A stretch of 6,150 nucleotides of DNA from JBDSYA01 sp039925865 (GTDB taxonomy: Bacteria; Bacteroidota; Ignavibacteria; Tepidaquicellales; Tepidaquicellaceae), in contig JBDSYA010000204.1 in NCBI GenBank assembly GCA_039925865.1, positions 1-6,150 of the forward strand. Reading direction: 5' to 3'. A model generated the notes under the pieces. That model was given only the letters and a program-made list of their open reading frames with translations, searched no databases and was not told where the DNA came from. Both the position numbers and the translations under genes were made by a program. Of the stretch, positions 1 through 6,105 are shown one piece after another (position 1 is the stretch's first letter; the number at the start of each line of letters is the position of its first letter).

Positions 1-57
1 GTGTCTTCCACTTCTGATGGCAATGGCATTGTGATCAGTATATTAAAATTGTTTTAA
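1..57 (+). CDS. Possible C-terminal end of a gene entering from the left
   Basis: The first frame of the window stays open for 18 codons and stops at TAA (55-57), with a predicted end of ...SDGNGIVISILKLF. The other two plus frames stop earlier, at about 13-15 and 32-34. Codon choice looks normal for the window (GAT GGC AAT GGC ATT), and the sequence turns clearly more AT-rich just after the stop, as expected at a gene end. The stretch is too short to assign a family, and an open run of this length can occur by chance. I do not recognise the product. Confidence 0.3.
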   Translation: MSSTSDGNGIVISILKLF

Positions 58-171
58 TAAGAAGTGTTATTTGATGAGGATAATTTTTTTTTATTTCTGA
101 AAATTTTCTGTTCACAAACTAATGAAACTTTTGAAGAATAACAAAGCTAATGACCTTTATCTTCTAGAATT
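58..171. other. AT-rich intergenic spacer before the repeat array
   Basis: This is AT-rich sequence with T-runs (for example around 86-95) and no recognisable gene. A 31-codon ATG-initiated frame runs from 122 to 217, but its second half is made of repeat-array sequence and it has no ribosome binding site. I therefore treat it as unsupported. I see no RNA gene and no convincing terminator hairpin here. Confidence 0.5.
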
Positions 172-220
172 ATCACAGAAAATCGCAGAAGAATATAATA
201 ATATGAGTTTTATTTAATTT

Positions 221-350
221 GATTTTTCTGCGAACATTTGCGATCAATTATTTGCGAAATCTGCGAGAGACTTTGCGCAATTTTTTCCTCGCAGGATTTT
301 CGCAGAAAATTTAAACGCAGAAAACCGCAGAAGAAGTTTTGATGGTTTTT
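221..350. repeat. Repeat unit 1 (complete), multi-step hairpin
   Basis: This is the first full unit. The two arms can fold as one long stem. TCTGCG 227-232 pairs with CGCAGA 326-331. TTTGCG 237-242 pairs with CGCAGA 316-321 with one T-G wobble. TTTGCGAAA 251-259 pairs with 298-306. CTGCGAG 261-267 pairs perfectly with CTCGCAG 288-294. The loop is 268-287. It differs from unit 2 by one extra G at 295 and a few changes around 308-315. Confidence 0.85.
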
Positions 351-479
351 GATTTATCTGCGAACATTTGCGATCAATTATTTGCGAAATCTGCGAGAGA
401 CTTTGCGCAATTTTTTCCTCGCAGATTTTCGCAGAAAGTTAATCGCAGAAAACCGCAGAAGAAAGTTTTGATGGTTTTT
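351..479. repeat. Repeat unit 2 (complete), multi-step hairpin
   Basis: The second full unit keeps all four paired steps: 357-362 with 454-459, 367-372 with 444-449, 381-389 with 427-435, and 391-397 with 418-424. The length is 129 bp, a multiple of three, which is why a spurious open frame runs through units 2 and 3. The spacer after the right arm (GTTTTGATGGTTTTTG) is also conserved after unit 1. Confidence 0.85.
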
Positions 480-537
480 GTTTTATCTGCGAACATTTGC
501 GATCAATTATTTGCGAAATCTGCGAGAACTCTTTACG
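480..537. repeat. Repeat unit 3, truncated to the left arm
   Basis: Only the left arm is present. It is identical to units 1 and 2 over 490-527 and then decays (CTTTACGCC in place of CTTTGCGCA). The right arm is missing and the ligD stop codon follows at 547-549. This arm can still pair with the right arm of unit 2: 486-491 with 454-459, 496-501 with 444-449, 510-515 with 430-435, and 520-526 with 418-424. That would place a hairpin just downstream of ligD on its transcript. Confidence 0.75.
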
Positions 538-546
538 CCGTTGTAT

Positions 547-2895
547 TTATATATTTTTGCTCATATCCGGCCTGAGCCTTACAAATACAGGCTCACGATA
601 AGCTCCCGCTTTTGTCATAGAAGCATATTCAATTTCACAGACTAATTTCGGTTCGATCCACGTTGTCTGTTTTTCATCTAAAATTTTTTCTTTAATTGTC
701 TTTTTGGTTTCATTGAGTTTTTTCACTTCAGTAAAAACTTCTTTCATTATCTTAGTATCAAACCCTGTTCCTACTTTGCCTCTGTATTCCCATTCTCCAT
801 CGATATTATCCGCAAGATGCAACGCACCAAACAGATCATCACGATTACCTTTTCCTTTTGTGTATCCGATTATACGGCTTTCAGCAGTCTGTCTTACTTT
901 GACTTTATACCAGCAATCACTTCTTTTACCGGGTGTATATTTGCTGTTCTTTTGTTTTGCAATAATTCCTTCAAGACCAAGCTTTCCCGCAGCTTCAAAT
1001 AAACCCTTGCCGTCATCCACGGTTTCACTCAAACGATACCATGAATCTTTTTTTATACAATCTTTCAGCCATTCACGCCTTCTTGTTAAAGGTTCATTAA
1101 TAACTGATCTCCCGTCAAGATAAAGCAGATCGAACAAATAACAGAAAGCAGGATTTTTTTTCATTGCTCTTTGTATATCACCTTCTGCCGATCGCTTCAT
1201 ACGGTGAATTACTTCTTTAAAGTCCGGTCTTCCTTTTTCATCAAGACATACTATCTCGCCGTCAAATACTCCGCAGGTCCCGCGTAAAGATTTTTCTGCA
1301 TTTAAGAGTTCGGGAAATTGCGCTGTCAGATCAAGATTATTTCTGCTTCTTAGAGTAATTTTATCTTCGTCCAGAGTTACTATTACTCTGATGCCGTCCC
1401 ATTTCACTTCATAAATAAAGTCATCTGAAACCGGAACATCTTTTTTTGATTGAGCCAGCATTGGTTCAATTGGACCGGAAAGCCAGTCTACCTGAGACCT
1501 GTCAACCCGTTCCATTAGCCAGTCTCTGTTTTTTGTATTATGCATGCGGAATTCTCCGCTCAATGCCGGACTGTGAAGGAAAAAATAAAATCCGTCTTTT
1601 TTATCTTTGGTGATCTCATACTTGCCCGAAGCATATACCCACATATCGCCGCCGCCGTATTGACCTTTTGGAATTGTCCCTTCAAACTTAAGATATTCCA
1701 TAGGATGGTCTTCTGTCTGAACTGCAAGCCGTTTTACTCCTGGTCCCGGAGGCATTCCTTTTGGAACTGCCCATGATCTCAACACGCCTTCATTTTCAAG
1801 ACGGAGATCATAATGAAGACGCGTAGCGTGATGGCGGTGAATTACAAACTGATTTCCCTTTCCTTCAATTATTTCTGATGGTGGCTCCGGAGTTTTTTCA
1901 AAATCTCTTTTGTTGGAATATTTTTCAAGTTGACCCGGTGTTTTATATTTCTTTGAAGGCTTTAAATCTTTCTTAGATGAACTTCCATTTGATTTTTTCT
2001 CAGTGTGAAGTTCAACAGCATATGCTGAAATTCCTTCCCATGCATCTCCTTCACTATTAACTATTTCCGGTACATTAGTCAGATTATATTCACGCGGGTT
2101 TTTTAATATTTCTATCTTATCCCATGGCAGCGGCATTGACACCGGCGCTCCTTTATTTCCACGGATACTATAAGGAGCTACTATTGTCTGACCTGATCTT
2201 ATTCTGTAAATATCTACAAGAACCCTTCCCTTTCTCGCATCTTTTTTAATGTGCAGAGTTAAGTTAGAGTGTGCTTCAACAAAAGGCGTTGTGATCAGCT
2301 GTGCTGTATCAAACACAGTATGAAAATCCCATTTCTGTTCGATCGGCGTGACAACATGAATTCCTTTTCCGCCTGTAGTCTTTGCAAAAGTATGATAGCC
2401 GTAATTTTCAAGATGTGATTTGAGATTCAGAGCAATTTCCACCACGTCTTCAAAATTATAACCTTCGGGAGGGTCGAGATCAAACACCATATAATCTGGT
2501 TTGTCATAGTGAGGTTTTTTTGAATGCATCTGATGTATTTCAATGCATGCAAGATTTGCAAGCCAGACGAGAGTTGCTTCCTCGGTTGCAATAATATAAT
2601 CTTTAGTTTCTTCACTGCCGAGCGGGACAGATTCGATCCAGTCCGGAGCCCAGTCAGGTTTATTCTTCTGAAAAAACTTCTCGCCGAAAATTCCGTCAGG
2701 GAAACGGACCAGCGAAAGCGGCCTGCCTTTGACATGATTTAAAATTGAAGGAGCGATCTTAAGATAATATTCAATTACTTCAGCTTTGACAATGTCATCA
2801 TCCGGAAAAAGAATTTTCTTAAGGTTTGAAAGCTCGAACTTTCTCTTACCAAGCTGTACTATTTGAGAATCTTTTGCCAAAAAAAGTTTATGCAA
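547..2895 (-). CDS. ligD: Multifunctional DNA ligase D (polymerase-phosphoesterase-ligase)
   Basis: LigD repairs double-strand breaks by bacterial NHEJ, normally recruited by Ku. Three domains are visible in 782 residues. The polymerase/primase domain (~12-295) has metal-binding DLD at 139-141, GGKGIH at 175-180 and a third Asp at 228. The 3'-phosphoesterase (~323-465) has H355, H361, D363 and H397 in the HHATRLHYDLR and EDHP motifs. The ATP-dependent ligase (~475-782) has KWDG with nucleotidyl-acceptor Lys498, SRNN 517-520, FDGEIV 544-549, EGIIAK 642-647 and WYKVK 662-666, then an OB-fold tail ending in RLRPD. A charged linker (~298-322) separates the first two. The POL-PE-LIG order is that of mycobacterial LigD, not the PE-LIG-POL order of Pseudomonas, and the length is normal and intact. 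The start is TTG (2893-2895): no ATG, GTG or other TTG lies between it and the upstream in-frame stop, and the polymerase homology begins within ~15 residues. No Ku gene is in the window. Confidence 0.97.
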   Translation of the reverse strand: MHKLFLAKDSQIVQLGKRKFELSNLKKILFPDDDIVKAEVIEYYLKIAPSILNHVKGRPLSLVRFPDGIFGEKFFQKNKPDWAPDWIESVPLGSEETKDYIIATEEATLVWLANLACIEIHQMHSKKPHYDKPDYMVFDLDPPEGYNFEDVVEIALNLKSHLENYGYHTFAKTTGGKGIHVVTPIEQKWDFHTVFDTAQLITTPFVEAHSNLTLHIKKDARKGRVLVDIYRIRSGQTIVAPYSIRGNKGAPVSMPLPWDKIEILKNPREYNLTNVPEIVNSEGDAWEGISAYAVELHTEKKSNGSSSKKDLKPSKKYKTPGQLEKYSNKRDFEKTPEPPSEIIEGKGNQFVIHRHHATRLHYDLRLENEGVLRSWAVPKGMPPGPGVKRLAVQTEDHPMEYLKFEGTIPKGQYGGGDMWVYASGKYEITKDKKDGFYFFLHSPALSGEFRMHNTKNRDWLMERVDRSQVDWLSGPIEPMLAQSKKDVPVSDDFIYEVKWDGIRVIVTLDEDKITLRSRNNLDLTAQFPELLNAEKSLRGTCGVFDGEIVCLDEKGRPDFKEVIHRMKRSAEGDIQRAMKKNPAFCYLFDLLYLDGRSVINEPLTRRREWLKDCIKKDSWYRLSETVDDGKGLFEAAGKLGLEGIIAKQKNSKYTPGKRSDCWYKVKVRQTAESRIIGYTKGKGNRDDLFGALHLADNIDGEWEYRGKVGTGFDTKIMKEVFTEVKKLNETKKTIKEKILDEKQTTWIEPKLVCEIEYASMTKAGAYREPVFVRLRPDMSKNI

Positions 2896-3049
2896 AAATC
2901 TTAATAGCGATCGTAAGAAACAATTGCAAATTATAAATATTTAAAATCAATTTCACAAAAATTTAGTAGCAAATTATCAGTTGACAACTTAAGGCTTATC
3001 AGTTAAGTTAAATTCAAAAACCGATCAAGAGTTTGTAGGAAAGCAAAAA
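2896..3049. promoter_or_regulatory. Divergent intergenic region between ligD and the T9SS protein gene
   Basis: This 154-bp AT-rich region must hold the promoters of both divergent genes. The sequence TTATCAGTT occurs twice (2974-2982 and 2996-3004), 22 bp apart, about two helical turns. The first copy runs into an odd-centred palindrome, AGTTGACAACT (2979-2989). A good match to the sigma-70 -35 box, TTGACA, is at 2981-2986, but the hexamer 17 bp downstream (TAAGTT, 3004-3009) is only a weak -10. I found no clear TAnnTTTG element on either strand. A promoter for the plus-strand gene, possibly with an operator, is plausible but unproven. Confidence 0.35.
3037..3043 (+). promoter_or_regulatory. 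Shine-Dalgarno-like site for the 3050 gene
   Basis: AGGAAAG lies 6 bases before the ATG at 3050 and supports that start. The signal peptide begins exactly at this Met, which agrees. The other genes in the window have weaker or no recognisable ribosome binding site. Confidence 0.55.
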
Positions 3050-5128
3050 ATGAAAATAATAATCTTTACACTATTAATTCTTACTTCCCAATTCGTAAAT
3101 TCATATTCTCAGGGTGGATGGTTTTTTCAAGATCCTTATCCAACATTAGAATATTTATATACAATTAATTTTTTTAATGAAACTACCGGGATAGCGGCTG
3201 GTAGTAATTCAACTGTTTTAAAAACAACTAACGGCGGCATTAACTGGTTCACACTGAATGGTGTTAATACAACTTCACGCTCCAGTTACTTCATTAATTC
3301 AACTACAGGATGGATATCCGGAAATTCATCTCAAATTTATAAAACAACAAATCAGGGTGGCACATGGAATTCTTATGATACCGAAAATCCATACTCAAAT
3401 GCAAGTATTCAATTTATCAATGAAAACACAGGGTGGACATGTGGTGGATGCGGAACTGTTCGGGCAACCACAAACGGAGGCTTGAACTGGCGTAATATCG
3501 ACGCACTCAATTGCTCTTCATATTTATCGAGCGTTCATTTTGTTAATGAAAATACAGGATGGGTTGCTGGATATGTTTCCCCCAGTGAAGTAAAAGGTAT
3601 AATTATAAAAACAACTAACGGAGGTTTTACCTGGGGAACACAATATATCGGAGGAATAGAAACTAATCTTCGGAAAATAAAATTTTTAAACGAGAATACC
3701 GGATGGGCAATGGGTGAAAACGGGATCATGTTAAAGACTACAAATGGAGGGACTAACTGGAATGAATTAAATAGGTTTACGATCTCAACACTTTTCGACA
3801 TCTATTTTAAGGATGATCAAAAGTTATTTGTTTCTACAGGTAATGGAAAAATTTTCAGCACAATTAATGGTGGAAATAACTGGCAGGTATTTGATATCGG
3901 AAATTCCGAATCTATTTACTCCTTTTCATTTGTAGATGCAATGAAAGCATTTGCATGCGGAAGCAAAGGTACTATTATAACTACTTCGAACGGAGGAGCA
4001 AACTGGATTTTCCGAAGCAAGGCAACTGGTGCGGTTTTACGTTCAGTTTTTTTTACAGATGAAAACACCGGGCACGCTGTTGGCCTTTATGGGGCATATA
4101 TGAAAACTACTAATTCAGGTAGTGATTGGGTCTACCAAAATATTGGATTCAGCGATAACTTTGATGTAAACTTTGTAAATCAAAATACGGGCTGGTCAGT
4201 GGGTCGTCATATTGCGAAAACAACTAACAGCGGTGGAAACTGGTTTTCACAATTCTACTTTACTTCAGGGATTTTTCACAAATCTTTTTTTATAAATGAT
4301 CAAACCGGGTGGGCTGCAGGTGATAAGATTGTTAAAACAACTAATGGTGGAGATAACTGGGAAACTCAGTTTGATTTTCCCGGTCAGAGTCTTTTTTCGA
4401 TAACATTTATTAACGAAAATACAGGATGGGTATGTGGTGGTCAGTTTCCCGGTATTGTTTTGAAAACAACAAACGGAGGAAGTAACTGGGCAGAACAGTT
4501 AAGTCAAAACTTTACCTCATACAATGATATAAAATTTTTTAATTCTCAGACAGGATATATTTGCGGCAGTGATATGTATAAAACAACAAATGGTGGTGAA
4601 AATTGGGATACTATCAACGCAATTTCTTTCTGGAGATTTTCCTTTTCTGATTTTCAAAATGGATATGGAATTTCAACAGGAAGAGTTAGTCAAACCTCTA
4701 ATGGTGGAGCCGGGTGGATTTTACAAAATATATATACTAACGCTGCATTATTTGGAATTCATTTTATAAATAAAAATACCGGCTGGGTTGTTGGCAATGG
4801 TGTAATATTAAAGACGACTACCGGAGGTCTTTCTTCAGTAAATCATTATTCAAATTATTTACCTGAGCAGTTCATGCTTCATCAAAATTATCCGAATCCG
4901 TTTAATCCTAATACAACAATAAAATATGAATTGCATATTCCAGGGTATGTAACTTTAAAGATTTATAGTATTACTGGAGTTGAAGTTGAAGTTTTGGTAA
5001 GTCAAAAACAGAATGCAGGGTTGCACACAGTTAACTGGACCGGAGAAAATTTTCCAAGTGGAATTTATTTTTGCCGGCTTGGAACAGACATGCAATCTGA
5101 AACTAAACGAATGCTTCTGATTAAATAA
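3050..5128 (+). CDS. Secreted YCF48/BNR-like repeat protein with T9SS type A sorting domain
   Basis: A 692-residue exported protein. Residues 1-20 are a Sec signal peptide (KIIIFTLLILT core, likely cut after NSYS or SYSQ). Residues ~37-598 hold 14 repeats of ~35-50 residues with consensus NENTGW-x-x-G...KTTNGG-x-NW. TTNGG-type turns start near residues 59, 99, 140, 188, 230, 271, 312, 353, 391, 430, 473, 512, 549 and 589. Such repeats form beta-propeller blades, as in the YCF48 photosystem II assembly factor and BNR/sialidase folds; 14 would suit two seven-bladed propellers. Repeats 6 and 7 lack TGW, and the last lacks the final NW. Residues ~604-692 are the sorting domain: YPNPFNP at 614-620, a beta-sandwich, SGIYFCRL at 670-677 and a basic end, RMLLIK. 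This tail directs T9SS export across the outer membrane and is normally removed or anchored. The protein is probably surface-exposed or released; its ligand is unknown, and annotation as a photosystem factor would be misleading here. Confidence 0.93.
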   Translation: MKIIIFTLLILTSQFVNSYSQGGWFFQDPYPTLEYLYTINFFNETTGIAAGSNSTVLKTTNGGINWFTLNGVNTTSRSSYFINSTTGWISGNSSQIYKTTNQGGTWNSYDTENPYSNASIQFINENTGWTCGGCGTVRATTNGGLNWRNIDALNCSSYLSSVHFVNENTGWVAGYVSPSEVKGIIIKTTNGGFTWGTQYIGGIETNLRKIKFLNENTGWAMGENGIMLKTTNGGTNWNELNRFTISTLFDIYFKDDQKLFVSTGNGKIFSTINGGNNWQVFDIGNSESIYSFSFVDAMKAFACGSKGTIITTSNGGANWIFRSKATGAVLRSVFFTDENTGHAVGLYGAYMKTTNSGSDWVYQNIGFSDNFDVNFVNQNTGWSVGRHIAKTTNSGGNWFSQFYFTSGIFHKSFFINDQTGWAAGDKIVKTTNGGDNWETQFDFPGQSLFSITFINENTGWVCGGQFPGIVLKTTNGGSNWAEQLSQNFTSYNDIKFFNSQTGYICGSDMYKTTNGGENWDTINAISFWRFSFSDFQNGYGISTGRVSQTSNGGAGWILQNIYTNAALFGIHFINKNTGWVVGNGVILKTTTGGLSSVNHYSNYLPEQFMLHQNYPNPFNPNTTIKYELHIPGYVTLKIYSITGVEVEVLVSQKQNAGLHTVNWTGENFPSGIYFCRLGTDMQSETKRMLLIK

Positions 5129-5175
5129 ATTTTTTGAATATTGAATTCACATAAAACTTGAATATGTAACAACTC
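5129..5175. other. Short AT-rich gap after the T9SS protein gene
   Basis: This separates the plus-strand gene from the tail of the minus-strand relic. No inverted repeat followed by a T-run could be found, so I see no factor-independent terminator for either side. Confidence 0.4.
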
Positions 5176-5362
5176 CTATCCGTACCTCGCTCTTACAAAA
5201 GCAAACCAACCCGCTTCAAACTGAGATTCATTCATTCCCAGACTGCTGCAAATTTCCATTATTTATCAAATGTAAAGATTTTCGGTTTTTGAAGTTCTGA
5301 TAATTGAGCAGAATTATTATTTGCAATGTAAAATATTGTAAAAATTAATAGAAGAATTTCAT
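5176..5362 (-). pseudogene. Collapsed remnant of a secreted protein gene (signal peptide plus C-terminal tail)
   Basis: Two short minus-strand pieces look like the two ends of one gene. Piece one: ATG at 5360-5362 reads MKFFY then stops. Read one base back after ATGAAA (as if one A were lost), it continues as ILLLIFTIFYIANNNSAQ, a classic Sec signal peptide, then LSELQKPKIFTFDK to a TAA at 5259-5261. Piece two begins at ATG 5257-5259, which shares a base with that TAA, and reads 27 residues to TAG at 5176-5178. Its end, FEAGWFAFVRARYG, resembles the C-terminus of peptidase MA-like (gluzincin) proteins, where a GMS-x-x-x-FE-x-x-W segment precedes a short Arg-rich end. Piece two is more GC-rich than its surroundings. 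I infer a large internal deletion plus a frameshift. The family guess is weak; two chance frames remain possible. Confidence 0.45.
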
Positions 5363-5496
5363 TTAGTGAATTGAATTAATTATTCTTAATAACTTTTAAA
5401 TTTAAATTAACAATTCTTATCTTTGTTTACAATAAACCCTTCATTTGTTAACTTGCAGTCTAAATTTTTTCAAACAAATAATTATTAAGCAGCTGA
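5363..5496. other. AT-rich divergent spacer upstream of the OmdA-family gene
   Basis: Very AT-rich sequence (long A/T stretch about 5370-5415) lying between the start of the minus-strand relic and the OmdA-family gene. It holds the promoter-like element listed separately. No gene is visible in it. Confidence 0.5.
5418..5425 (+). promoter_or_regulatory. Bacteroidota-type -7 promoter element (TATCTTTG)
   Basis: TATCTTTG is an exact match to the TAnnTTTG -7 consensus of Bacteroidota housekeeping promoters. It lies 71 bp before the ATG at 5497, a reasonable leader length. The -33 partner (TTTG or TTG) is not clear: around 5394-5398 there is only a CTTTT-like stretch. Given the AT-rich context, a chance match is possible. 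Confidence 0.45.
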
Positions 5497-6105
5497 ATGA
5501 AAAAAGAATCAGGTCCGGAAATTTCAGCAGAGAAAAAAGATTTTGATGTTGTTGCATTCAGATCTGAAAAAGAATGGGAGCGATGGCTTTCAAAGAATCA
5601 TTCAAAAAAAAATGGTATATGGATTAAATATTTCAAAAAAGATTCGGATACTAAATCTATAACTTATGCAGAAGCTATAGACGCGGCACTTTGCTTCGGA
5701 TGGATCGACAGTCAGACAAAAAAATATGATGAGAGATCGTGGCTTCAAAAATTTACACCGCGCAGGTCAAAAAGTATCTGGTCAAAAAGAAACCGTGAAC
5801 ATGTTGACCGGCTTATAAAGATTGGAAAGATGAAAGCTCCCGGATTAAAAGAAATTGAAGCTGCAAAAAATGACGGCAGGTGGGAACAGGCATACGACTC
5901 ACCAAAAACAATGGAGATTCCGGAAGATCTTCTCAAAGAGCTTTCGAAAAATAAAAAAGCAAAAACTTTTTTTGAAACCCTGAATAAAACAAATATTTAT
6001 TCAATTACCTGGAGGCTTCAAACAGCAAAGAAGCCTGAAACGAGGGCAGCAAGAATGAAAACAATTTTAGAGATGTTAAAGAAAGGCAATAAATTTCATG
6101 AGTAA
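5497..6105 (+). CDS. YdeI/OmpD-associated (OmdA) family protein
   Basis: A 202-residue cytoplasmic protein with no signal peptide or membrane segment. It matches the OmdA family along its whole length. FRSEKEWERWLSKN at ~22-35 is followed by GIWIKYFKK (41-49), then the family hallmark YAEAIDAALCFGWIDS (~57-72), then FTPRRSKSIWSKRNREHV (~86-103). A C-terminal helical part carries the equally typical RLQTAKKPETRAARM (~173-187). The length is usual for the family. The family name comes from links to bacteriocin or polymyxin protection and OmpD in enterobacteria; the biochemical function is not known, and transfer to this organism is uncertain. The start at 5497 lacks a clear Shine-Dalgarno site; the residues before ~20 are acidic/basic and non-conserved, so a slightly later start cannot be excluded. 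Its stop overlaps the next gene by 8 bases, which suggests an operon. Confidence 0.92.
   Translation: MKKESGPEISAEKKDFDVVAFRSEKEWERWLSKNHSKKNGIWIKYFKKDSDTKSITYAEAIDAALCFGWIDSQTKKYDERSWLQKFTPRRSKSIWSKRNREHVDRLIKIGKMKAPGLKEIEAAKNDGRWEQAYDSPKTMEIPEDLLKELSKNKKAKTFFETLNKTNIYSITWRLQTAKKPETRAARMKTILEMLKKGNKFHE

Larger units (their letters stand above)
172..537. repeat. Array of ~130-bp TCTGCG/CGCAGA repeats with alternating hairpin arms
   Basis: The array reads as right arm (172-193, degenerate), left arm 1 (227-277), right arm 1 (288-331), left arm 2 (357-407), right arm 2 (418-459), left arm 3 (486-537, diverging after 527). Left arms carry TCTGCG or TTTGCG motifs; right arms carry the complementary CGCAGA. 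Starts of the identical core are 231, 361 and 490, giving periods of 130 and 129 bp. The core of copies 1 and 2 (231-294 and 361-424) is identical over 64 bp, and copy 3 matches it over 490-527. Small indels and substitutions fall in the right arms. The near-identity suggests recent local duplication. The array ends about 10 bp before the ligD stop codon. Repeats rich in CGCAGA are, from memory, common between genes in Bacteroidota and relatives; their function is not established. Confidence 0.9.

Noticed and set aside
122..217. 31-codon ATG frame (MKLLKNNKANDLYLLELSQK...)
   Set aside because: There is no ribosome binding site, and about half of it falls in the degenerate repeat arm and following sequence. 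The length is within chance for AT-rich DNA. It could be a gene relic but has no recognisable family.
221..537. CRISPR array
   Set aside because: The units are ~130 bp and similar along their entire length, with no unique spacers between short constant repeats, and no cas genes are nearby.
339..575. 78-codon plus-strand frame with an internal protein repeat (SANICDQLFAKSAR twice)
   Set aside because: It is the repeat array read in frame, open because the 129-bp period is a multiple of three. The start is TTG, unit 1 does not maintain the frame, and its end overlaps the ligD terminus.
704..1123. 139-codon plus-strand frame
   Set aside because: It is antisense to the ligase domain of ligD, which has intact motifs in its own frame. 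The low-complexity Ser/Leu/Phe-rich product is typical of a shadow frame.
2427..2742. Frames on both strands overlapping the LigD polymerase domain
   Set aside because: They overlap conserved polymerase-domain coding sequence (including DLD 139-141) and give basic or low-complexity products without recognisable domains.
3535..3801. 88-codon minus-strand frame inside the T9SS protein gene
   Set aside because: It is antisense to the propeller repeats and itself repetitive only because the sense repeats are. No start context.
3050..5128. Annotation as a photosystem II assembly factor
   Set aside because: The repeats resemble YCF48, but the T9SS sorting tail and lack of any photosynthetic context argue for a general surface or secreted propeller protein.
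5129..5175. Possible terminator after the T9SS protein gene
   Set aside because: There is a T-run right after the stop, but no preceding GC-rich hairpin and no inverted repeat that I can trace.
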